13,779 bases of DNA from assembly GCA_028290305.1 (NCBI GenBank), contig JAQGKC010000323.1, forward strand, positions 1-13,779. The letters run 5' to 3'. Made by a program: the position numbers and the translations under genes. Shown here piece by piece: positions 6,688-13,779 of this stretch. Numbering within the stretch: the first letter of the stretch is position 1; each line of letters begins with the position of its first letter. Origin of the DNA: Bradyrhizobium sp. (lineage in GTDB: Bacteria > Pseudomonadota > Alphaproteobacteria > Rhizobiales > Xanthobacteraceae). A model generated the notes under the pieces. The model searched no databases, was not told the DNA's origin, and worked only from the letters and a program-made list of their open reading frames with translations.

Positions 6688-6749
6688 TCGATTTAATTTT
6701 TATGGTAAATATTATTTAATATTAAATCGAAGCATCCGGAGATTTAAAT
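6688..6749. promoter_or_regulatory. AT-rich palindromic region upstream of the large secreted protein
   Basis: This lies in the gap 6527-6788, which holds no gene I can support. Within it are an inverted repeat TCGATTTAAT (6688-6697) / ATTAAATCGA (6721-6730), a perfect 14-bp palindrome ATTTAATATTAAAT (6714-6727) and a 10-bp palindrome GATTTAAATC (6740-6749). The stretch is strikingly AT-rich against the GC-rich genes around it. It lies 40-100 bases before the ATG at 6789, the place for a promoter and regulator sites. Rhizobial MucR/Ros-type or H-NS-like silencers favour such DNA, but no specific protein can be named. Confidence 0.5.
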
Positions 6750-6788
6750 CATCTTTTGCCGTTCAAACATATTGCGGGAGCGGGGGTC

Positions 6789-9700
6789 ATGACTACAAAA
6801 AACGGCAGCATCAGCCCAACTGCAGGTTCATGGGCCGCCCGATGGAAGCTACTAGGGTTGACGTCACGCAGCGGCTACAACCTTAACGGCGGCGCCGACC
6901 AAGGCGGCCCGATCGACCGCATGGATGCGGTCGGCATCGGCGCCGTCGCCACGGCGGGCAGGGGGATCGCGCACGACCGCGCGTCGCCGTCGCCGCTACA
7001 GACCGACGATCTGTCGAAGTTCGAGCCTACGACCGGGGACGAAACCGCGGCCGCATTCGAAACTGCGTCGCGGCTCTCTGTCGGGGCCGGCAAGGGGCCG
7101 GATATGGCCTTGCCCGCAACGGAATCGATGACCGTCACGACCGACAAGGAGGACTACGCGCCGGGCAGCGCGGCGACCCTGACCGTGGCCGGTGTCAGTC
7201 CCGGAAGTTCGGTTTCATTCCAGATCGTCGACTTGCCCAGCCACCCAGGCATCAACAACATCGCCGATGTGTATGCGCCCTTCAATGTCACCGATGGAGG
7301 CATGGGCGATGTGGACGGCCGCGCCAACGGCGCCATCGTCACTAAATGGCAAGTCCCCGCCGATGGCAGCGCGACCGGCGCCGAGTTGCGGCTCACAGCC
7401 ACTTCCGACGGCCAGACCGCGATCACGACGTTCAGCGACGCGCCCAATAAAATCGTATCGGAAAATCTGAAAGCAGGTACCCCCAAGAGCGTGTGGGCGA
7501 TTCACGGCTCGATTGCCAACCAGGGCGACTCTCAAATCGAGGGCTTTGCGACGCAGATCAGCACCAATGCAGGGCAAACCGTCTCCTTCAAGATCGATAC
7601 CGCTTCGAGCGGATACACCCTCGATATCTACCGGCTCGGCTACTACGGCGGCAACGGCGCGCATCTCGTCACGACCATGCACCACAGCGGAGCGGATAAT
7701 CAGCCGATCCCGATCTTCAATGACGCCACCAACACCGTCGACGCCGGGAACTGGTCGGTTACGGATTCATGGACGATCCCCAGCACTGCTGTGTCGGGGG
7801 TCTACTTCGCCAAGATGACGTCGGATACCGGCAATTTCCAGAACATGATTCCATTCATCGTCCGCAACGACGGCACCGCCTCGGACGTCCTGTTCCAGAC
7901 CAGCGACACGACCTGGGAGGCATATAATCCCTGGGGCGGATATAATTTGTATCAAGGTCCCAGTGCTACCAACAGCGACCGCGCCTACGCGGTTAGTTAC
8001 AATCGTCCGATCGACATGAATTCCACGGCCAACGAGGCCGGGCCACAGGATTTCCTGTTTGGTGAGGAATACGCCGGGATTTATTGGCTGGAGCAGAACG
8101 GTTATGATGTCAGCTACATCTCCGGCATCGATGCCGCGACCAATGCTGGACTGCTGCTCAATACCAAGGCCTATGTCGATATCGGCCACGATGAATACTG
8201 GTCGCAATCGCAATACGCCAATGTAAAGGCTGCGGGAGCCGCAGGGGTCAATCTCGCCTTCCTGAGCGGCAATCAAATATATTGGGATACCGAGCTTGCG
8301 CCGAGTTTTGACGCCAGCGCCACGCCCAATCGCACCGTTGTCGAATACAAGGACATCTGGAGCGGTTCGCAGCTTGATCCGAACGGGACGAGCAACGGCG
8401 GAGCGGGCCTGTTTCGTGACCCTGTCTACGGACCTGGAACTCCGGAAAATTCGCTTTCCGGAACGATCTTCACGGTGGACGATTTCGGTTCGCTCGATAA
8501 CATTTCCATCCCCGCCAGCATGTCGCAGCTCCGCTTCTGGGCAAACACCAGCGTTGCCAGCGGCAACGGCGGAACGCTGACCCGTCTGCTCGGTTACGAG
8601 TGGGATAGCGACCTCGACAATGGCTTCCGGCCAACCGGCTTGATCGATATGTCGTCGACGACAAGAAACGTCGGCACTTTGCTTCTGGACAATGGCGCGA
8701 CAACAGGTCCAGGCACCGCAACGCATAGCCTTACGCTCTATCGCGACACGACGAGCGGAGCCCTGATTTTCGGCGCCGGCACGGTTATGTGGTCCTGGGG
8801 ATTGTCGAACCAATACGCCCCATATCGTGGCCTTACCGCGCCGGTCAGCCCGGCCGTGCAGCAGTCGATGGTCAACCTGTTCGCCGACATGGGCATTCAG
8901 CCCCAGACGCTGCAGGCCAGCCTGGTGCTCGCCCAAGCCTCCAGCGACCATACCCCGCCAACCGTTGTGATCACCTCTCCGACCGGCGGCGCGAGCGTCA
9001 GCCAAGGTCAGACGGTGACGATCACTGGCACCGCCGCTGACGTCGGCGGTCGTGTCGCCGGGATGGAGGTCTCGACCGACGGTGGCACAACCTGGCATCC
9101 GGCTGCTGGAACGACGAACTGGAGCTACTCGTGGACGGCGGCGGGGGCCGGTACGCATGTCATAGAGGCCCGCGCCTCTGACGACAGTGTCAATTTGACT
9201 TCGAGCCCAGCCACGCTCAGTATCAACGTCACCGGCGCGTCATCGGGACCAAGTCTCTTCTCCGCGTCCAACACGCCGGCACAGACCAATTTGAACGATG
9301 GCTCGGCGCTTGAAGTCGGCGTGAAGTTCACGTCCTCCGTTGCCGGCCAGATCACCGCGCTCAAGTTCTACCGCAGCGCCGGCGACACCGGCTCGGACCT
9401 GCTCGACCTGTGGAGCGCGACCGGCACGAAGCTCGCCAGCGCGACCTTCACCAACACAGCGGCGAGCGGCTGGCAGACCGTGACTTTGGCGACACCCGTC
9501 AACATCGCCGCCAACACCACCTATGTCGCCTCGTACCACACCACCGGCACCTATGTGGTGACCAACAACTACTTCACCACCGCCTTCACCAGCGGGACGC
9601 TGACGGCACCCTCGACCACGACGGCCGGCGGCAACGGGGTCTATGCCTATGGCGGCACCAGCACCGCCGGCATCTTCCCGACCAGCACCTTCGGTGCCAG

Positions 9701-10934
9701 TAACTACTGGGCCGATGTGGTGTTCGCCAGTTCGGGTGGCGGTGGCGGCAACACGCCGCCGACGGCTGTGGCCGATACGGCCGATGCCACTGAGAAGGGC
9801 GGCATCGCCAATGGCTCGGGCGGCTCGCCTGGCAGCGGCAATGTCCTGACCAACGACACCGATCCCGACGCGGGCGACACCAAGACCGTCACCGCGGTCA
9901 GCTTCGGCGCGACGGCCGGCACGCTCGGCGCAGCGCTCACCGGCGCGCATGGCAGCCTCGTGCTCAATGCCTCCGGTACCTTCACCTACACCGTCAACGA
10001 GACGGATGCCGCCGTGCAGGCGTTGCGGCTACCGACCAATACGCTGACCGATGTCTTCAACTACACCATGCGCGATACGGCCGGCGCCACATCCACGACG
10101 ATGCTCACGGTCACCATTCACGGCGCCAACGACGCGCCAGTGCTTGCGGCCCAGACCGGCAGCCAGAACGCGGTGGTCGGCTCGGCCTTCTCGCTGGTGT
10201 TGCCGGCCGGCACGTTCACCGACGTCGATGCCGGCGACACGCTCACCTATACGGCAACCGCCGCCGACGGTTCGCCGCTTCCTGCCTGGCTGACCTTCAA
10301 CGCCACGACCCGGACGTTCAGCGGCACGCCCGCGGCTGCCAACGTCGGTACGCTCAGTATCAAGGCTTCAGCCACTGACCTCGGTAGCCTTGCCGCCAGC
10401 GACACCTTCAGTCTCGCCGTGACGACGACGCCCGCGACGGTGAGTCTCTTCACCGCGTCCAACACACCGGCGCAGACCAATCTGAATGACGGCTCGCAAC
10501 TCGAAGTCGGCATGAAGTTCACGTCCTCCGTTGCCGGCCAGATCACCGCGCTCAAGTTCTATCGCAGCCCCGGCGATACCGGTCCGGACGTTCTCGACTT
10601 ATGGTCCTCGACCGGAACCAATCTCGCCAGTGCGTCATTCACGAACACCGCCGCGAGCGGCTGGCAGACCGTGACCCTGCCGACACCCGTCACCATCGCC
10701 GCCAATGCCACCTATATTGCGTCATACCATACGACCGGTGGCTATGTGGCGAACAACAACTTCTTTACGGCCGCTGTCACGAGCGGCGTGCTGACGGCGC
10801 CATCGTCGGCGAGCGCCGGCGGTAACGGAGTCTATGCCTATGGCGGCACCAACACCGCCGGACTCTTCCCAACAAACACCTTCAACAGCAGCAACTACTG
10901 GGCTGACGTGGTTTTCCGCCAACTCGCCGCCTAA
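6789..10934 (+). CDS. Large multidomain exported protein with dimethylformamidase-like domain and two DUF4082 modules
   Basis: A 1381-residue protein from the ATG at 6789 (GGGAG at 6776-6780 upstream). The TTG at 6756 would add only 11 residues. Domains by eye: a low-complexity head (1-113); an Ig-like module (114-218); a domain at about 220-710 resembling the N,N-dimethylformamidase large subunit family, with YNPWGGYNLY (379-388), FGEEYAGIYW (424-433) and GHDEYW (466-471); an Ig module starting DHTPPTVVITSP (720-818); DUF4082-like module 1 (822-979); a VCBS-like module (988-1117); a putative-Ig module (1118-1217); DUF4082-like module 2 (1219-1376). Known dimethylformamidase uses a mononuclear iron held by two Tyr and one Glu. 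Tyr and Glu candidates exist here, but equivalence is not shown. There is no classical signal peptide, which fits type I secretion, though no RTX nonapeptides are visible. Substrate unknown. Confidence 0.85.
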   Translation: MTTKNGSISPTAGSWAARWKLLGLTSRSGYNLNGGADQGGPIDRMDAVGIGAVATAGRGIAHDRASPSPLQTDDLSKFEPTTGDETAAAFETASRLSVGAGKGPDMALPATESMTVTTDKEDYAPGSAATLTVAGVSPGSSVSFQIVDLPSHPGINNIADVYAPFNVTDGGMGDVDGRANGAIVTKWQVPADGSATGAELRLTATSDGQTAITTFSDAPNKIVSENLKAGTPKSVWAIHGSIANQGDSQIEGFATQISTNAGQTVSFKIDTASSGYTLDIYRLGYYGGNGAHLVTTMHHSGADNQPIPIFNDATNTVDAGNWSVTDSWTIPSTAVSGVYFAKMTSDTGNFQNMIPFIVRNDGTASDVLFQTSDTTWEAYNPWGGYNLYQGPSATNSDRAYAVSYNRPIDMNSTANEAGPQDFLFGEEYAGIYWLEQNGYDVSYISGIDAATNAGLLLNTKAYVDIGHDEYWSQSQYANVKAAGAAGVNLAFLSGNQIYWDTELAPSFDASATPNRTVVEYKDIWSGSQLDPNGTSNGGAGLFRDPVYGPGTPENSLSGTIFTVDDFGSLDNISIPASMSQLRFWANTSVASGNGGTLTRLLGYEWDSDLDNGFRPTGLIDMSSTTRNVGTLLLDNGATTGPGTATHSLTLYRDTTSGALIFGAGTVMWSWGLSNQYAPYRGLTAPVSPAVQQSMVNLFADMGIQPQTLQASLVLAQASSDHTPPTVVITSPTGGASVSQGQTVTITGTAADVGGRVAGMEVSTDGGTTWHPAAGTTNWSYSWTAAGAGTHVIEARASDDSVNLTSSPATLSINVTGASSGPSLFSASNTPAQTNLNDGSALEVGVKFTSSVAGQITALKFYRSAGDTGSDLLDLWSATGTKLASATFTNTAASGWQTVTLATPVNIAANTTYVASYHTTGTYVVTNNYFTTAFTSGTLTAPSTTTAGGNGVYAYGGTSTAGIFPTSTFGASNYWADVVFASSGGGGGNTPPTAVADTADATEKGGIANGSGGSPGSGNVLTNDTDPDAGDTKTVTAVSFGATAGTLGAALTGAHGSLVLNASGTFTYTVNETDAAVQALRLPTNTLTDVFNYTMRDTAGATSTTMLTVTIHGANDAPVLAAQTGSQNAVVGSAFSLVLPAGTFTDVDAGDTLTYTATAADGSPLPAWLTFNATTRTFSGTPAAANVGTLSIKASATDLGSLAASDTFSLAVTTTPATVSLFTASNTPAQTNLNDGSQLEVGMKFTSSVAGQITALKFYRSPGDTGPDVLDLWSSTGTNLASASFTNTAASGWQTVTLPTPVTIAANATYIASYHTTGGYVANNNFFTAAVTSGVLTAPSSASAGGNGVYAYGGTNTAGLFPTNTFNSSNYWADVVFRQLAA
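9252..9725 (+). repeat. DUF4082-like coding module, copy 1
   Basis: Encodes residues 822-979 of the large exported protein. It begins SLFSASNTPAQTNLNDGS and ends NYWADVVF. The module is a beta-rich domain found in multidomain surface or secreted proteins. It is 158 codons long, exactly the length of copy 2, and shares an uninterrupted 49-base match with it (9322-9370 against 10513-10561). Confidence 0.8.
10443..10916 (+). repeat. DUF4082-like coding module, copy 2
   Basis: Encodes residues 1219-1376, begins SLFTASNTPAQTNLNDGS and ends NYWADVVF, five codons before the stop. It is 1191 bases downstream of copy 1, with the same length and near-identical protein sequence. Long stretches are conserved at the DNA level, including at third codon positions. 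This points to a recent intragenic duplication or ongoing gene conversion. Confidence 0.8.
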
Positions 10935-11003
10935 AGGAGACGATTCTAAAGGCTGGACAGGGTGCCGGTCCGCTGAGACCCGACGTAAATGCCCATCGCC
11001 CCA

Positions 11004-11018
11004 GATCATCATATGATC
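11004..11018. repeat. Small inverted repeat in the gap before the caspase-like gene
   Basis: GATCAT (11004-11009) and ATGATC (11013-11018) around a 3-base centre. It lies in the 254-base gap 10935-11188, where I find no gene, clear promoter or terminator. It could be a weak operator, or chance. Confidence 0.25.
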
Positions 11019-11188
11019 CAGCACTCGCGGCGGGATTGATCTGATTAGCCATTCGGCAAAGCCACTCCGCCGAGGCGACGGTCATGCGCAATGCCTTATT
11101 GGCAGCGCTTTTCGTTCAAACGATGTTCAGCTAGCGGTGCGCTCAATGCGCGGATGTCGTATTTGAACCGTGGGTGGACAGAAAAGCC

Positions 11189-13585
11189 ATGCATGTGAAC
11201 AAAACTTTTTCAGTTTTTTCGCTCTGCTTGATCCTCTTTTCCGGGCTCCCGGGGATGCTGAGTTCCGCCAACGCGCAGCAGCAGCAGGAAAAGCGGATTG
11301 CACTGGTCGTCGGCAATGGCGCTTACGCCAAGTCGCCGCTAGCGACTGCGGCCAACGACGCGGGCTTGATCGCGCAAACCTTGCAAGCGGCGGGCTTCGA
11401 TGTGGTCGGGGCTCGTGACCTCGACGGCGACACGTTGCGCGGAAGCTTCCGCGATTTCATCCAGAAAGCTCAAGCGTCAGGTCCGGGTACGGTCGCGATG
11501 GTGTATCTCGCGGGTTACGGAATGCAGTTGGCCGGCGAGAACTATTTTATACCTGTCGACTCCGCGCTAAGTCGCGACACGGACGTTCCAATCGAAGGAT
11601 TGCGGATCAGCGACTACATCCGTCAGCTTACATCGCTTCCGCTGAAGGCCGGCATCATCGTCCTGGACGCGGCCCGGCAGCAGCCTTTTATCGAGGGCGG
11701 CCAGCCGATCGCGAGCGGCCTCGCTCTGGTTGAACCGGATCCGCACACGTTGATCGCGTTCAATGCCGCGCCGGGCACGGTCGCTCCTAATGAGCAAGGG
11801 TCATATGGCGTTTACGCGCAGTCGCTCGCAGAGATGATCCGCGCCGGCGGACTGCCGCTGCCGGAGGTTTTCAACCGCGTTCGGCTGCGCGTCAACGACG
11901 CGAGCAAAGGTGCGCAAGTGCCATGGGACGCAGAGAAGATCGATGCGCAGTTCATGTTTTTCGATCGCGCGCCGGATGCACCGGCGCGGGCTGCGCCGGA
12001 TCAGGTCGCCGCGATCAGGAACAGACCGATCCGCGATCTCGGTGCACAGGATGCCTACGCCGCAGCACTCGAACGCGACACAATGCAGGGTTATGAGGAT
12101 TTCCTGGCTGCCTATCCCGGCGATCCACTGGCGAAGCGGGTGCTGGCGATCGTCGCCGCGCGGCGTGAAGCGATCACCTGGCTGCGCACTTATCGGGCGG
12201 ATACGCCGCAGGCTTACTGGTCGTACCTCCGGCGCTATCCACGCGGGTCCCATGCCGGCGATGCCCGTCGCCGCCTTGCCATTCTCACCGCTCCGCTGGA
12301 GCCGCCGCCATCATTCGCAGTCATCGACTACGACGTGCCGCCGCCGCCGCCCGATGAAGTCATCTACGTCGATCGTCCGGTGCTGATGTTCAGCGATCCG
12401 GAGTTCGATTTCGCGCCGCCGCCGCCGCCGCCGGTGTTTTTCCTGCCCCCGCCGCCGCCGGATTTCGTCATCTTGGAGCCGCCACCGCCGCCGATCGGGC
12501 TGTTCATCCTGCCGCAGCCGTTCTTTGTGCCGATCCCGGTCTACGTCCGGGCACCGGTTTATGTAGCACCGCCGCCGAACAACATCATTTTCACCAATAT
12601 CCACAACACGACCGTCATCAACAACGTCATCAACCGGCCGGCGGCTCAACCGGCGCCGATTGCTCCGGGGGCGCCCAATGCTCAACCCAACGCCCAAGGT
12701 GGTACCATTCCATCGGTGTCGCCCGCCGCGAAGCCGGGGCAGGGTGGTGTTACACCACCGACTGGCGCCGGTACGGCGCTGCCGGGCGCCGCAATGCATA
12801 AGGCCACGCTGATCCAGCAGGGAAAACTGCCGATGCCGCAAAGCGCCTTGATCAATCCCGCCACAAAGTCCGGAACTGCCGGCGCGCCGTTGGGTCAGAA
12901 AGGTGCGCCGAATACGCCGTTACCGACTAATGTGCCCCCTAATGAGCTGCCGAAAGCCAACGCGCTGCCGAAGGCCAATACACTCCCAGTGCCGGGCACG
13001 AAAGGAGCGCCTCCTGCACCCCCGGCGGCGACAGGGCCCGTTCCAAACGCGACGAATCCCGCTCCTCAGAATCGGCCGATGACGACGCCTCCGGCTGCAG
13101 GGGCTACCGCGAAACTCCCCGCAGCCGCGGGTAACCCGAAAACGCCGGCAACGAATACGCCAGCACCCTTGGTAGGTCAGCCGAAAGCTGGCGGCTCGGC
13201 TCAGGCCCCTGAAGCCAAGCCGATCGTTCCGGAAACGGTGCGAAAGCCGAACGCGGTTCCGCCGCCACCGACGCCACCCAAACCCGCCGCAGCACGCGCA
13301 AAGCCAATTGTACCGGCCGCCGCGCCGAAGCCGCAAATTCAGCGAGCTGAGCCGCCACACCGGGCTGCGCCGCCGCCACCGCGTCCGGCTCCGGCGATAG
13401 CGAGGCCAGCGCCTCCACCGCCCCGGGCGGCCGCGCCACCTCCACGGCCGGCCCCGCCGCCTCCGCCGCGACCGGCACCCCAAGTCGCTCGTCCGGCGCC
13501 GCCTCCGCCGCCGCGACCAGCTCCGCCGCGGCCGGCTGCGCCCGCTGCGGCCAAGAAATGCCCGCCGAACGTTCCGAAATGCTGA
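11189..13585 (+). CDS. Exported pseudo-caspase with long proline-rich tail
   Basis: A 798-residue protein from the ATG at 11189; a GTG at 11174 would add 5 residues. The N-terminal hydrophobic signal ends ANA-QQ (about residue 30), so it is exported. Residues 35-260 form a caspase/metacaspase-type (peptidase C14) domain opening KRIALVVGNGAY. The catalytic His position in the usual AGHG motif is Tyr (Y110 in LAGYGMQ). The catalytic Cys in the usual LDACR motif is Ala (A162 in LDAARQQPF). Proteolysis is therefore not expected. Residues about 287-367 hold two short helical repeats ending in YPGDP and YPRGSHAGDA. From about 370 to the end the sequence is dominated by Pro and Ala, including runs of PPPP and RPAPPPP, with an Asn-rich NTTVINNVINRP stretch, and finishes KKCPPNVPKC. 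A scaffold or envelope-spanning role is an inference. Confidence 0.88.
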   Translation: MHVNKTFSVFSLCLILFSGLPGMLSSANAQQQQEKRIALVVGNGAYAKSPLATAANDAGLIAQTLQAAGFDVVGARDLDGDTLRGSFRDFIQKAQASGPGTVAMVYLAGYGMQLAGENYFIPVDSALSRDTDVPIEGLRISDYIRQLTSLPLKAGIIVLDAARQQPFIEGGQPIASGLALVEPDPHTLIAFNAAPGTVAPNEQGSYGVYAQSLAEMIRAGGLPLPEVFNRVRLRVNDASKGAQVPWDAEKIDAQFMFFDRAPDAPARAAPDQVAAIRNRPIRDLGAQDAYAAALERDTMQGYEDFLAAYPGDPLAKRVLAIVAARREAITWLRTYRADTPQAYWSYLRRYPRGSHAGDARRRLAILTAPLEPPPSFAVIDYDVPPPPPDEVIYVDRPVLMFSDPEFDFAPPPPPPVFFLPPPPPDFVILEPPPPPIGLFILPQPFFVPIPVYVRAPVYVAPPPNNIIFTNIHNTTVINNVINRPAAQPAPIAPGAPNAQPNAQGGTIPSVSPAAKPGQGGVTPPTGAGTALPGAAMHKATLIQQGKLPMPQSALINPATKSGTAGAPLGQKGAPNTPLPTNVPPNELPKANALPKANTLPVPGTKGAPPAPPAATGPVPNATNPAPQNRPMTTPPAAGATAKLPAAAGNPKTPATNTPAPLVGQPKAGGSAQAPEAKPIVPETVRKPNAVPPPPTPPKPAAARAKPIVPAAAPKPQIQRAEPPHRAAPPPPRPAPAIARPAPPPPRAAAPPPRPAPPPPPRPAPQVARPAPPPPPRPAPPRPAAPAAAKKCPPNVPKC

Positions 13586-13586
13586 A

Positions 13587-13632
13587 AGCGGAGCCGGTTA
13601 GACCTCAGTTCGGGGTCTGACCGGATACCGCT
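13587..13632 (+). terminator. Long stem-loop after the pseudo-caspase gene
   Basis: CCGGTTAGACC (13594-13604) pairs with GGTCTGACCGG (13614-13624) through 11 positions with one G-T wobble and a 9-base loop. Outer arms AGCGG (13587-13591) and CCGCT (13628-13632) extend the stem across a small internal loop. It begins 2 bases after the stop codon. There is no T-run, so it is not a classical intrinsic terminator; it may act as an mRNA 3' stabiliser or with Rho. Confidence 0.55.
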
Positions 13633-13703
13633 CTGGGGTTAGCCGCAGCGGGAGACAGCTGCGCGAATTGCTCGCGGGGGCTGCTACAAACGGCCGGATT
13701 TCC

Positions 13704-13731
13704 TTGCTTCTCGCGAAAATCCCGCTATATA
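13704..13731 (+). promoter_or_regulatory. Sigma70-type promoter for the gene at the window end
   Basis: TTGCTT (13704-13709), 16 bases, then TATATA (13726-13731). It sits 23-50 bases before the ATG at 13754, implying a very short leader. The match is good for an alphaproteobacterial housekeeping promoter. Confidence 0.55.
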
Positions 13732-13753
13732 CCGCGCCATCTCACACGGAAAC

Positions 13754-13779
13754 ATGGCTCAAAAGGCCGTCCGGTGGCA
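13754..13779 (+). CDS. Start of a truncated gene, unidentified
   Basis: ATG at 13754 followed by codons for MAQKAVRW, then the window ends. A weak CGGA lies at 13747-13750, and a credible promoter immediately upstream supports a real gene start. Eight codons are too few to name the product. Confidence 0.4.

Noticed and set aside
7767..9158. Minus-strand open frame of 463 codons
   Set aside because: Antisense shadow of the dimethylformamidase-like domain; Arg/Gly-rich with no recognisable motif.
6789..10934. RTX-type calcium-binding nonapeptides in the large exported protein
   Set aside because: VCBS and Ig-like modules suggested type I secretion, but no GGxGxDxxx repeats are present.
11084..11134. 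16-codon frame with a hydrophobic peptide before the pseudo-caspase gene
   Set aside because: No ribosome-binding site and no regulatory signal; too short to support without conservation.
12330..13570. Minus-strand frames rich in Arg and Gly/Ala opposite the proline-rich tail
   Set aside because: They are the complement of CCG-repeat DNA, with no start signals or domains.
1..13779. CRISPR arrays, tRNA or rRNA genes
   Set aside because: No regularly spaced direct repeats and no cloverleaf or rRNA-like sequence found by eye on either strand.

Overview
The window is high-GC DNA with the codon use and gene content of an alphaproteobacterium, most likely a Bradyrhizobium/Rhodopseudomonas relative (family Nitrobacteraceae). 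I base this on the DnaE1 type, the style of the periplasmic carbonic anhydrase, the rhizobial type of transposase relic, and LexA boxes of the GAAC-N7-GAAC class that is specific to alphaproteobacteria. All family names come from reading motifs by eye; no database search was possible.

Layout. Bases 1-1070 look like a mobile-element graveyard. They hold inverted repeats, a small four-cysteine zinc-ribbon gene, the C-terminal remnant of an IS1-like transposase broken by a C-run frameshift, and a short hypothetical ORF fused to that remnant. Bases 1085-1793 (minus strand) hold a two-helix membrane ORF overlapping a soluble-domain ORF, probably one gene split by a single-base change in an A5 run. 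The divergent gap 1794-1939 carries two perfect LexA boxes in opposite orientation, directly upstream of a 32-codon gene (1940-2038) that encodes one transmembrane helix and has a strong ribosome-binding site. Next come dnaE, the replicative DNA polymerase III alpha subunit (2223-5756), and a signal-peptide-bearing beta-carbonic anhydrase (5792-6526). An AT-rich, palindrome-dense gap leads into a 1381-residue multidomain extracellular-type protein (6789-10934) with an N,N-dimethylformamidase-like domain, Ig/VCBS-type modules and two copies of a DUF4082-like module. A 254-base gap separates it from a secreted caspase-fold protein with a very long proline-rich tail (11189-13585), in which both catalytic dyad positions are replaced. 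The window ends with a stem-loop, a promoter and the first codons of another gene.

How the parts work together. The most interesting unit is the one upstream of dnaE: a double LexA operator, a tiny membrane protein and the replicative polymerase gene in line. By analogy with Caulobacter SidA, a 29-residue SOS-induced membrane protein that blocks division through FtsW/FtsN, the 32-residue product is a candidate SOS-induced division checkpoint protein. The same promoter may also raise dnaE expression after DNA damage. The dnaE-carbonic anhydrase pair is closely spaced. The two large exported proteins downstream look like envelope or surface functions and are not obviously linked to replication.
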